64,000 bases of DNA, taken from Nitrospira sp. (GTDB lineage Bacteria > Nitrospirota > Nitrospiria > Nitrospirales > Nitrospiraceae). The notes beneath the pieces are model-generated. The model did no database searches, had not been told where the DNA came from, and worked only from the letters and a program-made list of their open reading frames with translations. Below, one piece after another: positions 9,034 through 17,330 of the stretch. The position numbers and the translations under genes are program-made. The stretch is from the NCBI GenBank assembly GCA_018242685.1, contig JAFEBM010000034.1:1-64000 (forward strand), given 5' to 3'. Position 1 is the first letter of the stretch. Each line of letters begins with the position of its first letter.

Positions 9034-10854
9034 TCACGACACCTCCGATACTTTTTTCCCGTGCAGCCCTTTCTTAAGAGAATCGTCCAGCATCACGGTG
9101 TTCAAATGTTTTGCGGCCTGTTCGAGTTCAGCCATACGCGCACGGATGGCACGGGGATCCGTCCCGTCCTTTGCGGTGGACAGTTGCGACAATGCGGTGC
9201 GGATCGCATCGGTTTCCTCGCGCACCACCAGATGTCCTGCTTCCGCCAATGATTTATCGGTCGCCTTGATCAAGGATTCGGCGTCTAGACGAGCTTCGAT
9301 CAGCTTGCGAGCGCCGATGTCCTCTGCCGCAAACTTGAACGAATCCTCGATCATCCGCTCCACTTCCGTGTCGGACAATCCGTAGGAGGGTTTGACCTCG
9401 ATCGACTGGCTTTGGCCCGTCCGCATGTCCGTTGCCGTGACGTTCAAGATTCCGTTGGCATCGATCAAAAAAGTCACCTCGATGCGAGGTACGCCGGCCG
9501 GGAGGGGCGGTACTTTAAGTCGGAACCGCGCTAAGCTCCGGTTGTCTTTGACGAGTTCGCGCTCACCTTGCAGGATATGAATGTCGACTCCGGTCTGACC
9601 GTCGACATAGGTCGTGAATAGTTCCTTGGCGCTCGCTGGAATGGTCGTGTTCCGGCGGATCAGGCTGCTCATGACGCCGCCCATCGTTTCAATGCCGAGA
9701 GACAGGGGCGTCACATCCAGCAACAACATGTCGGTTGTCCCGCCGCTGAGAATATCGGCTTGCACGGCCGCACCCAGGGCGACGACTTCATCAGGATTCA
9801 AGTGGCAATGTGGAGGCTTCCCGAACAGCGCTTCCACCCGCTGCCGAACCAACGGCATGCGGGTGGACCCGCCCACCAAGACCACTTCATCAATATCTTT
9901 CGGGGTGAGCCCGGCGTCTTTTATTGCCATACGACAGGGAGCTAATGTGCGCTCAATCACACTCGTCGCCAGGGATTCGAGTTGATCACGCGTCAGCTCT
10001 CTAGTGAAGCGTCCTTTGTTCTCCGGGAGCTCAATCGCTATATCGGTCTTCAACTCATCGGAAAGACGTATCTTGGCCCGCTCAGCTTCCAGCCGGACGG
10101 CCTGCATGTGATCAGGGTGGTCGCTTATGTCGATTCCTTCCAGCTCTCGGATTTCCGCAATAAAGAGATCAACTAATAGGCGATCGACATCGTCTCCTCC
10201 CAGGTGTGTATCTCCGTTGGTCGCGAGCACCTCAAAGATACCGTCCTTCAATTTTAGGATCGATACATCGAGCGTGCCGCCTCCGAAATCATACACGGCG
10301 ATCGTGCCTTGCGTGTTTTTCTGAAGTCCGTAGGCCAGAGAGGCGGCGGTCGGCTCATTGATGATCCTCAAGACTTCCAACCCGGCAATGAGACCGGCGT
10401 CTTTGGTGGCCTGTCGCTGGCTGTCGTTGAAGTAGGCCGGAACAGTAATGACGGCCTTCGTGATGCTTTCGCCGAGGTACGCCTCCGCCCGCAGCTTCAA
10501 TTCTTTGAGGATCATGGCGGAGATCTGCGGCGGCGAATAGCTTTTCTGGCCAAGCCGGATCCGGATGACACCTCCGGTTTCGGTGAGAGTGTATGGAAAG
10601 TATGCCAGCTCGTTTTGGACATCGGCCAACCCTTTGCCCATGAAACGCTTCACGGAATAGACGGTACGCTCGGGATTTCGCGTTAAATGCTCTTTCGCCG
10701 AATCTCCGACAATCAGTCCATTGTCCGTCAAAGCCACAACCGAAGGCACCATCGTCCGACCGTTGCGGTCCGGCACAATGCAGGGCTGTCCGTCATGCAT
10801 GTACGCGACCAGTGAATTGGTTGTGCCGAGGTCGATGCCGACTATTCTTGCCAT
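9034..10854 (-). CDS. hscA: Fe-S cluster assembly chaperone HscA (Hsp70 type)
   Basis: 606 residues with an Hsp70 ATPase domain (GIDLGTTNSLVAY at the start, YDFGGGTLDVSIL, VVLVGGSTRMP) and a substrate-binding domain. HscA binds the scaffold IscU and, with HscB, drives cluster transfer. The identity as HscA rather than DnaK rests on the shorter length, the lack of a disordered DnaK tail and the position between hscB and iscX. Confidence 0.93.
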   Translation of the reverse strand: MARIVGIDLGTTNSLVAYMHDGQPCIVPDRNGRTMVPSVVALTDNGLIVGDSAKEHLTRNPERTVYSVKRFMGKGLADVQNELAYFPYTLTETGGVIRIRLGQKSYSPPQISAMILKELKLRAEAYLGESITKAVITVPAYFNDSQRQATKDAGLIAGLEVLRIINEPTAASLAYGLQKNTQGTIAVYDFGGGTLDVSILKLKDGIFEVLATNGDTHLGGDDVDRLLVDLFIAEIRELEGIDISDHPDHMQAVRLEAERAKIRLSDELKTDIAIELPENKGRFTRELTRDQLESLATSVIERTLAPCRMAIKDAGLTPKDIDEVVLVGGSTRMPLVRQRVEALFGKPPHCHLNPDEVVALGAAVQADILSGGTTDMLLLDVTPLSLGIETMGGVMSSLIRRNTTIPASAKELFTTYVDGQTGVDIHILQGERELVKDNRSLARFRLKVPPLPAGVPRIEVTFLIDANGILNVTATDMRTGQSQSIEVKPSYGLSDTEVERMIEDSFKFAAEDIGARKLIEARLDAESLIKATDKSLAEAGHLVVREETDAIRTALSQLSTAKDGTDPRAIRARMAELEQAAKHLNTVMLDDSLKKGLHGKKVSEVS

Positions 10855-10879
10855 ATCACAAGTGCTGCAAAAGAGGTTC

Positions 10880-11632
10880 TCAGGCGATGGTTGCCGCCAG
10901 GTCGTTGACGATATTGTTGATATATGTCCGGTGCGAAAGCAGTTCGCGCATCTGCTTCAGGATTCTGTCCCGTTCCGCCTTCGCCGAGCTCGTCGCTGCT
11001 CCGGCGTCCTGTAACTTGTCCCAGTCGGCAAACAGTCGGCGAAGTTGAGATTCCATCTCTACCTTGCGTCGCTCCAACGCCTCCTGTTCTGTCTGGAGAG
11101 TGGTGTGGAGCCGGTGGCCTTGATCCGAACCACGATCCGATGCCCGGTATTCCTCCAAGGTATCTTGTAGTTCCAAAATCTCTTCAAAGAGATCGGCAGG
11201 CGGGGAGGTCCTAATGTCTTTGACCGAGCCGGTTTCTAGGGCCAATAGGTATTCCGCTCGTTGAATGGGGTCACGGAGCGTGCGATAGGCAGTATTAAGG
11301 ACAGCGGCATTGCTGAGGCTGATTGCCTGTTCGTCCGTGCTCTTGGTCTGATAAAAGTCCGGATGGAATGTCCGACTCAGTTCGTAGAACTTGGCCTCCA
11401 ATTTCTTCGGGTCGAGCGTGAGGCGTCGTGGAAATCCCAGGCAGGTGAAATAGTCAGTTTCTTTTGAAACCGGCTGGACTTTCACGCAACGTTCACAGAA
11501 GTATTCCCCCGTCACTTCGGACTGACAATGCCAGCACATGCTCCGAGCCATCTGCAGCTGGCGGCGACGATCGGAATGAGTTGATGGTTGATCGTTATCC
11601 ATGAGCAAAAACGGGCATGGCGCGCGCACCAT
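10880..11632 (-). CDS. hscB: Co-chaperone HscB with N-terminal tetracysteine module
   Basis: Up to 250 residues. Three parts: an N-terminal CWHC-x9-CERC tetracysteine element (about residues 32-48), a J domain with the HPD triad (FHPDFYQ) and a C-terminal helical IscU-binding region. HscB stimulates HscA and delivers IscU. The tetracysteine element is known in eukaryotic HSC20 (metal binding) and is absent from E. coli HscB. The true start is uncertain: ATG at 11632 has a distant GGAG; ATG at 11602 and 11551 lack a site. All keep the cysteines. Confidence 0.9.
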   Translation of the reverse strand: MVRAPCPFLLMDNDQPSTHSDRRRQLQMARSMCWHCQSEVTGEYFCERCVKVQPVSKETDYFTCLGFPRRLTLDPKKLEAKFYELSRTFHPDFYQTKSTDEQAISLSNAAVLNTAYRTLRDPIQRAEYLLALETGSVKDIRTSPPADLFEEILELQDTLEEYRASDRGSDQGHRLHTTLQTEQEALERRKVEMESQLRRLFADWDKLQDAGAATSSAKAERDRILKQMRELLSHRTYINNIVNDLAATIA

Positions 11633-11662
11633 GCCCGGTCGGTTTCTCCTGCTCGTATCGAA

Positions 11663-12019
11663 TCAGGCCGAGAACGATTCTCCGCAGCCGCAGGTCTTGT
11701 TGGCGTTCGGGTTGAGGAACTTGAAGTTTCCACCCATGAGGTCTTTTTGATAATCCAATTGAGTGCCCTGGAGATAGATGGCGCTCTTTGCATCCACGAG
11801 CAACTTGACACCATCGATCTCATAAACCTGATCGTACTGTCCGATCTTGTCATCGAAGTTAATCGTATAGCTGAGGCCCGAACAGCCGCCTCCCTTCACC
11901 CCGAGGCGGAGTCCGCCCTCCTCGATTCCTTGGACATTAATCAGCCGCTTGACCTCTTTCAAGGCTGCGTCGGTGAGTGAGATGATCGGAGCCTGAGCCC
12001 CGACATTCGTTGTATCCAT
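11663..12019 (-). CDS. iscA: A-type iron-sulfur carrier IscA/ErpA
   Basis: 118 residues, full length. The three conserved cysteines are present in GGGCSGLSY and in the C-terminal TCGCGESFSA. A-type carriers take clusters from IscU and hand them to client proteins. Located between iscU and hscB, as in classical isc operons. An N-terminal extension of about 12 residues precedes the fold (ISLTDAAL). Confidence 0.93.
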   Translation of the reverse strand: MDTTNVGAQAPIISLTDAALKEVKRLINVQGIEEGGLRLGVKGGGCSGLSYTINFDDKIGQYDQVYEIDGVKLLVDAKSAIYLQGTQLDYQKDLMGGNFKFLNPNANKTCGCGESFSA

Positions 12020-12041
12020 TGTGGCGCTCCCTTCGTGACGG

Positions 12042-12440
12042 TTACTTGGTGTCGGCCGGCTGCTCGTCAGTCTTCTTCTGATAATCGGCCAATGCGGCCT
12101 TAATGGCGTCTTCCGCGAGGACCGAGCAATGAATTTTCACCGGTGGAAGATTCAATTCCTGCACAATGTCCGTGTTCTTGATCTTCTGGGCCTCATTGAT
12201 CGTCTTCCCCTTGAGCCATTCGGTGGCCAGACTGGAGCTGGCGATTGCCGACCCGCAGCCGAAAGTCTTGAACTTGGCATCGACGATCGTATCGTTTTGT
12301 ACCTTGATCTGCAGCTTCATCACGTCGCCGCACTCCGGAGCCCCCACCATCCCGGTACCGACCCCTTCTTCGTCCTTCTTAAAACTTCCCATGTTACGGG
12401 GGTTGTTGAAATGATCGACGACCTTATCGCTGTATGCCAT
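12042..12440 (-). CDS. iscU: Iron-sulfur cluster scaffold IscU
   Basis: 132 residues from the ATG at 12440, chosen because GGAGG lies 5 bases upstream and homologues start MAYSDKVVDHFNNPRN. A longer in-frame start at 12488 would overlap iscS. The three ligand cysteines are in PECGDVMK (with the partner Asp), FGCGSAIASSS and IHCSVLAEDA. The chaperone-recognition loop LPPVK is present for HscA. It builds clusters from IscS sulfur. Confidence 0.96.
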   Translation of the reverse strand: MAYSDKVVDHFNNPRNMGSFKKDEEGVGTGMVGAPECGDVMKLQIKVQNDTIVDAKFKTFGCGSAIASSSLATEWLKGKTINEAQKIKNTDIVQELNLPPVKIHCSVLAEDAIKAALADYQKKTDEQPADTK

Positions 12441-12472
12441 GGTGTCCTCCGAAAATATTCGTTGTATCTCAG

Positions 12473-13690
12473 TTAGTGTGCCGCCCACTGAACGGATTTC
12501 AAATCCACGCCCTCTTTCGCCATTTCATAGAGCGGGGACATTTCACGCAACTTGGTGACGACCTCAATAACCTTTTTGATTGTATAGTCAATCTCTTCAT
12601 CGCTGTTGAATCGGCCTAAGCCGAAGCGGATCGAGGAGTGAGCCAGTTCCGTCCCGACGCCGAGTGCGCGCAACACATATGAAGGTTCCAGTGTGGCCGA
12701 CGTACAGGCCGATCCGGACGAGAGCGCGATGTCCTTCATGCCCATGAGCAGTGACTCCCCCTCGACGTAGGCGAACGAAATATTGAGATTGCCCGGCAAA
12801 CGGTTTGTCGGATGGCCGTTGAGGTAGCTTTCCTCAAGCGCCGCCATGATGTCGGTTTGGAGGTGGTCTCGCATCTTGGTCAGCCGCGCCGCTTCCACCG
12901 TCATCTCCTGTTCGCAGATTTCACAGGCCTTTCCGAATCCCGCGATCAGCGGAACCGGTAAGGTGCCGGACCGCATACCACGTTCATGTCCCCCTCCGTC
13001 CATCTGAGCTGCGATTCGTACACGGGGGTTCCGCTTTCTGACGTAGAGCGCACCGACTCCCTTAGGACCGTAAAGCTTGTGGGCCGAGAACGACATGAGG
13101 TCGATGCCCATGGCCTGGACATCGACCGGTATTTTTCCGACACCTTGGGTGGCATCGCAATGGAACAGCACCCCTTTTGCTTTCGCAATCTTACCGATTT
13201 CCTGGACGGGATTGATCGTGCCGATTTCGTTATTGGCCAGCATGATCGAGATCAAGATGGTCTTGTCGGTGATGGCACTTTGCACGTCCTGTGGATGCAC
13301 CATGCCGTGTTTGTCGACCGGCAGATAGGTCACGGTCGCCAGCCCTTTGGCTTCAAGAGACTTGGCCGTATCGAGCACGGCCCGATGTTCCGTGGACGAT
13401 GTGATGATGTGCGTGCCCTTTTCCTTGTACATCTCCAAGACGCCCTTTAAGGCCAGGTTGTCCGATTCAGTGGCGCCGCTGGTGAAGACGATTTCTTTTG
13501 AGTCGGCCTTGATAAGCTTCGCAATCTGTTTTCGGGCTTGTTCTACGGCTTCTTCCGCGGCCCAGCCGAAGGCATGATTACGACTAGCGGCGTTACCGAA
13601 CTTTTCTACGAAATAGGGCAGCATGGCCTCCAGCACTCGCGGGTCCATGGGAGTGGTGGAATGGTTATCGAGGAAAATAGGAAGTTTCAT
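12473..13690 (-). CDS. iscS: Cysteine desulfurase IscS
   Basis: 405 residues, PLP-dependent; converts cysteine to alanine and a protein persulfide for cluster assembly and tRNA thiolation. Seen: N-terminal [11 protein letters not shown] lysine in [10 protein letters not shown], and the flexible active-site loop [14 protein letters not shown] with the nucleophilic Cys. Two ATGs are adjacent; the second (13690) lies 7 bases from AGGAG and gives the usual MKLPI start, while the first (13693) forms an ATGA overlap with iscR, implying translational coupling. Confidence 0.96.
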   Translation of the reverse strand: MKLPIFLDNHSTTPMDPRVLEAMLPYFVEKFGNAASRNHAFGWAAEEAVEQARKQIAKLIKADSKEIVFTSGATESDNLALKGVLEMYKEKGTHIITSSTEHRAVLDTAKSLEAKGLATVTYLPVDKHGMVHPQDVQSAITDKTILISIMLANNEIGTINPVQEIGKIAKAKGVLFHCDATQGVGKIPVDVQAMGIDLMSFSAHKLYGPKGVGALYVRKRNPRVRIAAQMDGGGHERGMRSGTLPVPLIAGFGKACEICEQEMTVEAARLTKMRDHLQTDIMAALEESYLNGHPTNRLPGNLNISFAYVEGESLLMGMKDIALSSGSACTSATLEPSYVLRALGVGTELAHSSIRFGLGRFNSDEEIDYTIKKVIEVVTKLREMSPLYEMAKEGVDLKSVQWAAH

Positions 13691-14160
13691 CATTCGACTC
13701 CTTGTGCCGAGGGCGATTGAATCGTAATAAGGGGCGTGCCGCCCATCATGTCTTGTAACGTCATATTGTTCAGTAGCTGGTAAATGCTGTCTTGGATTTT
13801 CAGCAAGGGCGTACGGATGTTACAGTGTTCCCATTGCATACAGAATTCGCCCTCTTTTTCGTGTGAGCAGTCGGTGATGCCTAGCGGGCCTTCGATACTT
13901 TCGATGATTTGCGCAATCGTGATCTGTCTTGCGCTTCGCGCCAGGAGATAGCCTCCTTTGGGACCGTTGTGGCTTTCGATGAGGCCGTTCTTTGAGAGAG
14001 CCTGAAGGACCTTTGCCAACAATTCCAAAGGAATGTTGTATTCCTCAGCGATCTCTTTCGTATTCACCACGCGGCCAGGAGTCACATCGCCGAATTGGAC
14101 CGAAGCGATGTGTTGCAGCGCCATGAGAGCGTAATCAGCCTTTTTTGAAATCTTCAACAT
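13690..14160 (-). CDS. iscR: Rrf2-family regulator IscR
   Basis: 156 residues. Winged helix at the N-terminus ([36 protein letters not shown]) and a cluster-binding loop with Cys98, Cys107 and Cys113. The spacing C-x8-C-x5-C is wider than the C-x5-C-x5-C of E. coli IscR. The protein should sense cluster supply and repress its own operon, whose first gene it is. Its leader holds a palindrome that may be the operator. Confidence 0.92.
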   Translation of the reverse strand: MLKISKKADYALMALQHIASVQFGDVTPGRVVNTKEIAEEYNIPLELLAKVLQALSKNGLIESHNGPKGGYLLARSARQITIAQIIESIEGPLGITDCSHEKEGEFCMQWEHCNIRTPLLKIQDSIYQLLNNMTLQDMMGGTPLITIQSPSAQGVE

Positions 14161-14169
14161 TTCCTATTG

Positions 14170-14207
14170 CCGATCTGTTAGATCGGAGACTATAATGATC
14201 TCCGATC
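14170..14207 (-). promoter_or_regulatory. Palindromic operator / alternative hairpins in the iscR leader
   Basis: A perfect 9-bp inverted repeat GATCGGAGA / TCTCCGATC (14181-14189, 14199-14207) is followed on the iscR side by another CCGATC (14170-14175). In the mRNA the middle arm can pair with either flank, so two exclusive hairpins are possible just before the AGGAA ribosome site. Either an Rrf2 DNA operator or RNA-level control. Confidence 0.55.
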
Positions 14208-14222
14208 AATACGGTCGGCTAA

Positions 14223-14252
14223 AGAGTAGCACGCAAGTTTCTCTGATGTCAA
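14223..14252 (-). promoter_or_regulatory. Candidate iscR operon promoter
   Basis: On the minus strand a perfect -35 box TTGACA (14252-14247) is followed after 18 bases by TACTCT (14228-14223), a weak -10. The start of transcription would fall just upstream of the palindrome. The weak -10 fits a regulated promoter. Confidence 0.4.
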
Positions 14253-14294
14253 TACAAGTCAGAGTCCAGCGCTGTCTCAGAAAGGAATAGGCAT

Positions 14295-14711
14295 ATGGGC
14301 GGGACAAACCCGTATATTGAAAAGGCCGATTATGAACTTCCCAAAACCTCCTACACCGTGACATTTATCCAACCAAATGGAAGTTCGACCACAGTCGCAG
14401 TCGATCCAGAACGTATTCCCTACGCTGCCACTGGCCTGCCGGGAAGTATTTTAGACATTGCAATGGGTCACGGAGTGGATTTGGAGCATGTCTGTGGGGG
14501 GGTATGCGCCTGTTCGACCTGTCACGTCATGGTGAAGCAGGGATTGGAAACCTGCAATGAAGGGACGGATGATGAGTATGATCAGCTGGACGAAGCCCCC
14601 ATGACGACATTACAGTCTCGTCTCGGATGCCAGTGTGTGCCGAACGGAACTAAGGACATCGTCGTCGAAATTCCAGCCGTCAACAAAAACCTCGTGCGGG
14701 AGGGGCACTGA
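14295..14711 (+). CDS. fdx: [2Fe-2S] ferredoxin, ISC type
   Basis: 138 residues, vertebrate/ISC-type ferredoxin. Ligands: C-x5-C-x2-C in EHVCGGVCACSTCH and a fourth Cys in RLGCQCVP. The acidic helix GTDDEYDQLDEAP matches the partner-binding surface of ISC ferredoxins. A 35-residue N-terminal extension precedes the usual start of the fold. In isc operons Fdx supplies electrons to IscS-IscU; here it is divergent from iscR, so it may share its control region. Confidence 0.92.
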   Translation: MGGTNPYIEKADYELPKTSYTVTFIQPNGSSTTVAVDPERIPYAATGLPGSILDIAMGHGVDLEHVCGGVCACSTCHVMVKQGLETCNEGTDDEYDQLDEAPMTTLQSRLGCQCVPNGTKDIVVEIPAVNKNLVREGH

Positions 14712-14790
14712 TTTTGTCTCGTCGAGCGCCATTCGTTAAACGCTATAGAAAGGAAGAATCTCACGATTAACGGTTCACGACCAACCATTT

Positions 14791-15498
14791 TTAGTCGTAT
14801 GTCTCTGTCTTCACCTCCTTGCGATCGTACCCTTTCTCCGTAAAAAAGGTGCGCAGGGGACGAACGAAAGCTTTGGTTCCACACAGCATGGGGGCGACTT
14901 TTGGCTGTTCTTTGACCAGCGGCGCGAGCATGGCCAAGGTTTTTTCAACGGCTTCCGACTCTCCATTCTGAGCAACCAGCGGAAGATAGCGGAAAGAGGG
15001 ATATTGCAGGGCCGTCGTGAGCCATTCTTGGTGGAATAAGACCTCGTTTTCGTTGGGTGCCAGGGCAATCAATAAGACGGGAGTTTGGATTTTCGAAAAC
15101 AACATCTGCTTGAGGAGGCATCGCATTGGGACAAGACCGGTGTAGCGTCCTATCAGCAGCAGCTCTTGGTCGAGTGGCTGAGGTGGTAGGATGAAATTTC
15201 CGTAAGGGCCTGACAAGAGAACTTCATCTCCTGACCTCAGCTCGTAGAGATAATTGGAACCCAGTCCGCCGGACACGCGATCAAATACCAGCGTTAACTC
15301 CCCATAGGGCGATGAAGGATCAGCCATGGAATATGCGCGGTTGAGCGGCGGCTTTGGCCCCACCGGTAGTTTGAGAGAGACCCACTGCCCCGGGTGAAAG
15401 GAAATCTTGCTGGTCTTGGGTTTGAGCACGATCTGGCGGACGTGGAGTGTGAGATCCGTGACCGCAAGTATCGTGGCAGGTTGCGTGATCTCCGCCAT
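14791..15498 (-). CDS. FAD-dependent ferredoxin reductase-like oxidoreductase
   Basis: 235 residues, ferredoxin-NADP+ reductase superfamily. The FAD domain shows RAYSMADPSS (R-x-Y-S motif); the nucleotide domain has LLIGRYTGLVPMRCLL and MLCGTKAFVRPL. No iron-sulfur domain is fused. Convergent with the ISC ferredoxin, 79 bases away, so a reductase-ferredoxin pair for cluster assembly is a reasonable guess. The Rossmann GxGxxP-like motif is unusual (GRYTGLVP). Confidence 0.78.
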   Translation of the reverse strand: MAEITQPATILAVTDLTLHVRQIVLKPKTSKISFHPGQWVSLKLPVGPKPPLNRAYSMADPSSPYGELTLVFDRVSGGLGSNYLYELRSGDEVLLSGPYGNFILPPQPLDQELLLIGRYTGLVPMRCLLKQMLFSKIQTPVLLIALAPNENEVLFHQEWLTTALQYPSFRYLPLVAQNGESEAVEKTLAMLAPLVKEQPKVAPMLCGTKAFVRPLRTFFTEKGYDRKEVKTETYD

Positions 15499-15623
15499 GA
15501 TCGATTCGCAGCACCGTCATAACAGAAGCCGTCAGGAGATGGAAGTGGTGAGATGATGTACAAGGATTTTCACTGCATGGTATAGATGTGCGGTCTGTTG
15601 CGCTTGAAAAGGGATCGCCCATC

Positions 15624-17039
15624 ATGAGAGACGTTCGCGTCCGGTTTGCGCCCAGTCCGACGGGATTTCTCCATATCGGAGGAGTGCGCACAGCTCTGTT
15701 CAATTGGCTGTTCGCGCGCCAACGACAGGGTGTGTTTATTCTCCGCATCGAGGATACCGATCAAAGTCGCTCGACGGATGAATCGATTCAGGCCATCCTC
15801 GCGGGAATGAAATGGGTCGGCCTTGATTGGGATGAGGGACCATTCCGCCAAACGGAACGGATGGATCTCTATCGTAGCTATGCCTTGAAATTGTTTGAGA
15901 TGGGGGATGCTTATTGGTGTGTGTGTAAAGCGGAAGAATTGGAGGCTCGGCGAAAAGAAGCGGAAGCCAAAGGGCTGTCGCCTCGCTACGACGGCCGTTG
16001 CCGCGATCTGAGGATCACCAGCCCGCCCGGGGACGCCGCCCTTCGATTCAAGGCTCCGCAAATGGGCCAGACGATGATCGATGACCTCATTAAGGGAACG
16101 GTTGTTTTCGATAACACTGTCGTTGACGATTTGATCATTCTCAGGTCCAACGGTTATCCCACCTACAATTTTTCGGTCGTGATCGACGATGCGCTGATGG
16201 GCATCACGCACGTTGTGCGGGGAGACGACCATCTGACAAATACGCCGCGCCAGGTTCCAATTTTCGAAGCCTTGGGGTTTGCCGTACCACGTTTCGGACA
16301 TCTGCCAATGATTTTAGGAGCGGATAAAACGCGGCTCTCCAAACGCCACGGCGCCACCTCGATCATGGCGTACAAAGATATGGGCTATCTTCCCGATGCC
16401 ATGGTCAACTATCTGGTCCGACTCGGCTGGTCTCACGGGGATCAAGAACTCTTTACTCGGCAGGAATTGATCGAAAAGTTCTCGTGGGATCACGTGCAGA
16501 AGTCGGCGGCAGTCTTTAACCCGGACAAGTTGCTCTGGATGAATGCCGAATACATCAAGACGAGCGCTCCATCACAAGTCGCCCAAGCGCTCGTGCCGTT
16601 GTTGGACCAAGCGGGATTAAAAAAGGAAGTCGAGGCCGTTTCAGATGAATGGCTTGCACAACTGGTGGTTTTGGTAAAGGAACGGGCCAAGACATTGGTC
16701 GACATGGTAGATTGGGTGAAGCCGTATTTTGGACAAGAGGCTCAATTTGAAGTGGAGGCAGCCCAAAAATTTCTCACCCCCACGGTCGCTCCGTTGCTGC
16801 AGAAGCTTCTGACGTGCTACGAGGAGTTTCCTTGTTTTTCCAAACAGGTTTGGGAAGAGAGTTTCAAGAGGTTGGTCGAAGAAGAAGGGATCAAAATGGG
16901 TGCATTGGCCCAGCCGGTTCGTGTCGCGTTGACCGGGCGAACGGCAAGCCCTGGACTTTTTGAGGTGATGGAAGTGCTGGGTCGTGACCGGACTTTGTTT
17001 CGCCTCCAAAAGGGACTTGAACGTGCCTCCGTGGGATGA
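15624..17039 (+). CDS. gltX: Glutamate-tRNA ligase
   Basis: 471 residues from ATG 15624 (GGGA 9 bases upstream); an in-frame start at 15588 adds 12 residues without homology. Class I synthetase: FAPSPTGFLHIGG (HIGH-type) near residue 8 and the KMSKS-equivalent DKTRLSKRHG. It charges tRNA-Glu. Two tRNA-Gln genes follow directly, and a separate GlnRS is encoded at 21.3-23.0 kb, so this GluRS is expected to be discriminating. Confidence 0.95.
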   Translation: MRDVRVRFAPSPTGFLHIGGVRTALFNWLFARQRQGVFILRIEDTDQSRSTDESIQAILAGMKWVGLDWDEGPFRQTERMDLYRSYALKLFEMGDAYWCVCKAEELEARRKEAEAKGLSPRYDGRCRDLRITSPPGDAALRFKAPQMGQTMIDDLIKGTVVFDNTVVDDLIILRSNGYPTYNFSVVIDDALMGITHVVRGDDHLTNTPRQVPIFEALGFAVPRFGHLPMILGADKTRLSKRHGATSIMAYKDMGYLPDAMVNYLVRLGWSHGDQELFTRQELIEKFSWDHVQKSAAVFNPDKLLWMNAEYIKTSAPSQVAQALVPLLDQAGLKKEVEAVSDEWLAQLVVLVKERAKTLVDMVDWVKPYFGQEAQFEVEAAQKFLTPTVAPLLQKLLTCYEEFPCFSKQVWEESFKRLVEEEGIKMGALAQPVRVALTGRTASPGLFEVMEVLGRDRTLFRLQKGLERASVG

Positions 17040-17068
17040 AAGGGCTTCCTGCCAAACCCGCGCCGATC

Positions 17069-17095
17069 TTGACGGAATTGCGATTGATATATTAC
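17069..17095 (+). promoter_or_regulatory. Candidate promoter for the tRNA-Gln pair
   Basis: TTGACG (17069-17074) and TATTAC (17090-17095) with a 15-base spacer, shorter than ideal, just upstream of the first tRNA. Tentative. Confidence 0.3.
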
Positions 17096-17108
17096 TGTGA
17101 ACTCCGGT

Positions 17109-17182
17109 TGGGGGATCGTCTAGCGGTAGGACGTCAGTCTCTGGATCTGACTACCTAGGTTCGATTCCTAGTCCCCCAGCCA
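17109..17182 (+). tRNA. tRNA-Gln (CTG anticodon)
   Basis: Cloverleaf drawn by eye: acceptor TGGGGGA / TCCCCCA, D-arm with TCTAGCGGTAGGA, anticodon loop CTCTGGA (anticodon CTG, reads CAG), T-arm CTAGGTTCGATTCCTAG, discriminator G and encoded CCA (17180-17182). Confidence 0.95.
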
Positions 17183-17227
17183 AAACTTCTCTCCGTTCCC
17201 GCATCACGACGCGCCACAATGCCGCGC

Positions 17228-17301
17228 TGGGGGATCGTCTAGCGGTAGGACGCCGGCCTTTGGAGCCGGCTACCTAGGTTCGATTCCTAGTCCCCCAGCC
17301 A
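17228..17301 (+). tRNA. tRNA-Gln (TTG anticodon)
   Basis: Same body as the neighbour 45 bases upstream, identical acceptor and T-arm, but anticodon stem CCGGC / GCCGG and loop CTTTGGA, giving anticodon TTG (reads CAA). CCA encoded. A duplicated pair covering both glutamine codons. Confidence 0.95.
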
Positions 17302-17330
17302 TTTTCTCACCAAGAGATGTCCGACGGGTT

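Noticed and set aside
15588..17301. T-box or other riboswitch before gltX or the tRNA-Gln genes
   Set aside because: The gap upstream of gltX is short and holds no T-box motif or specifier stem; the tRNAs are plain tRNA genes.
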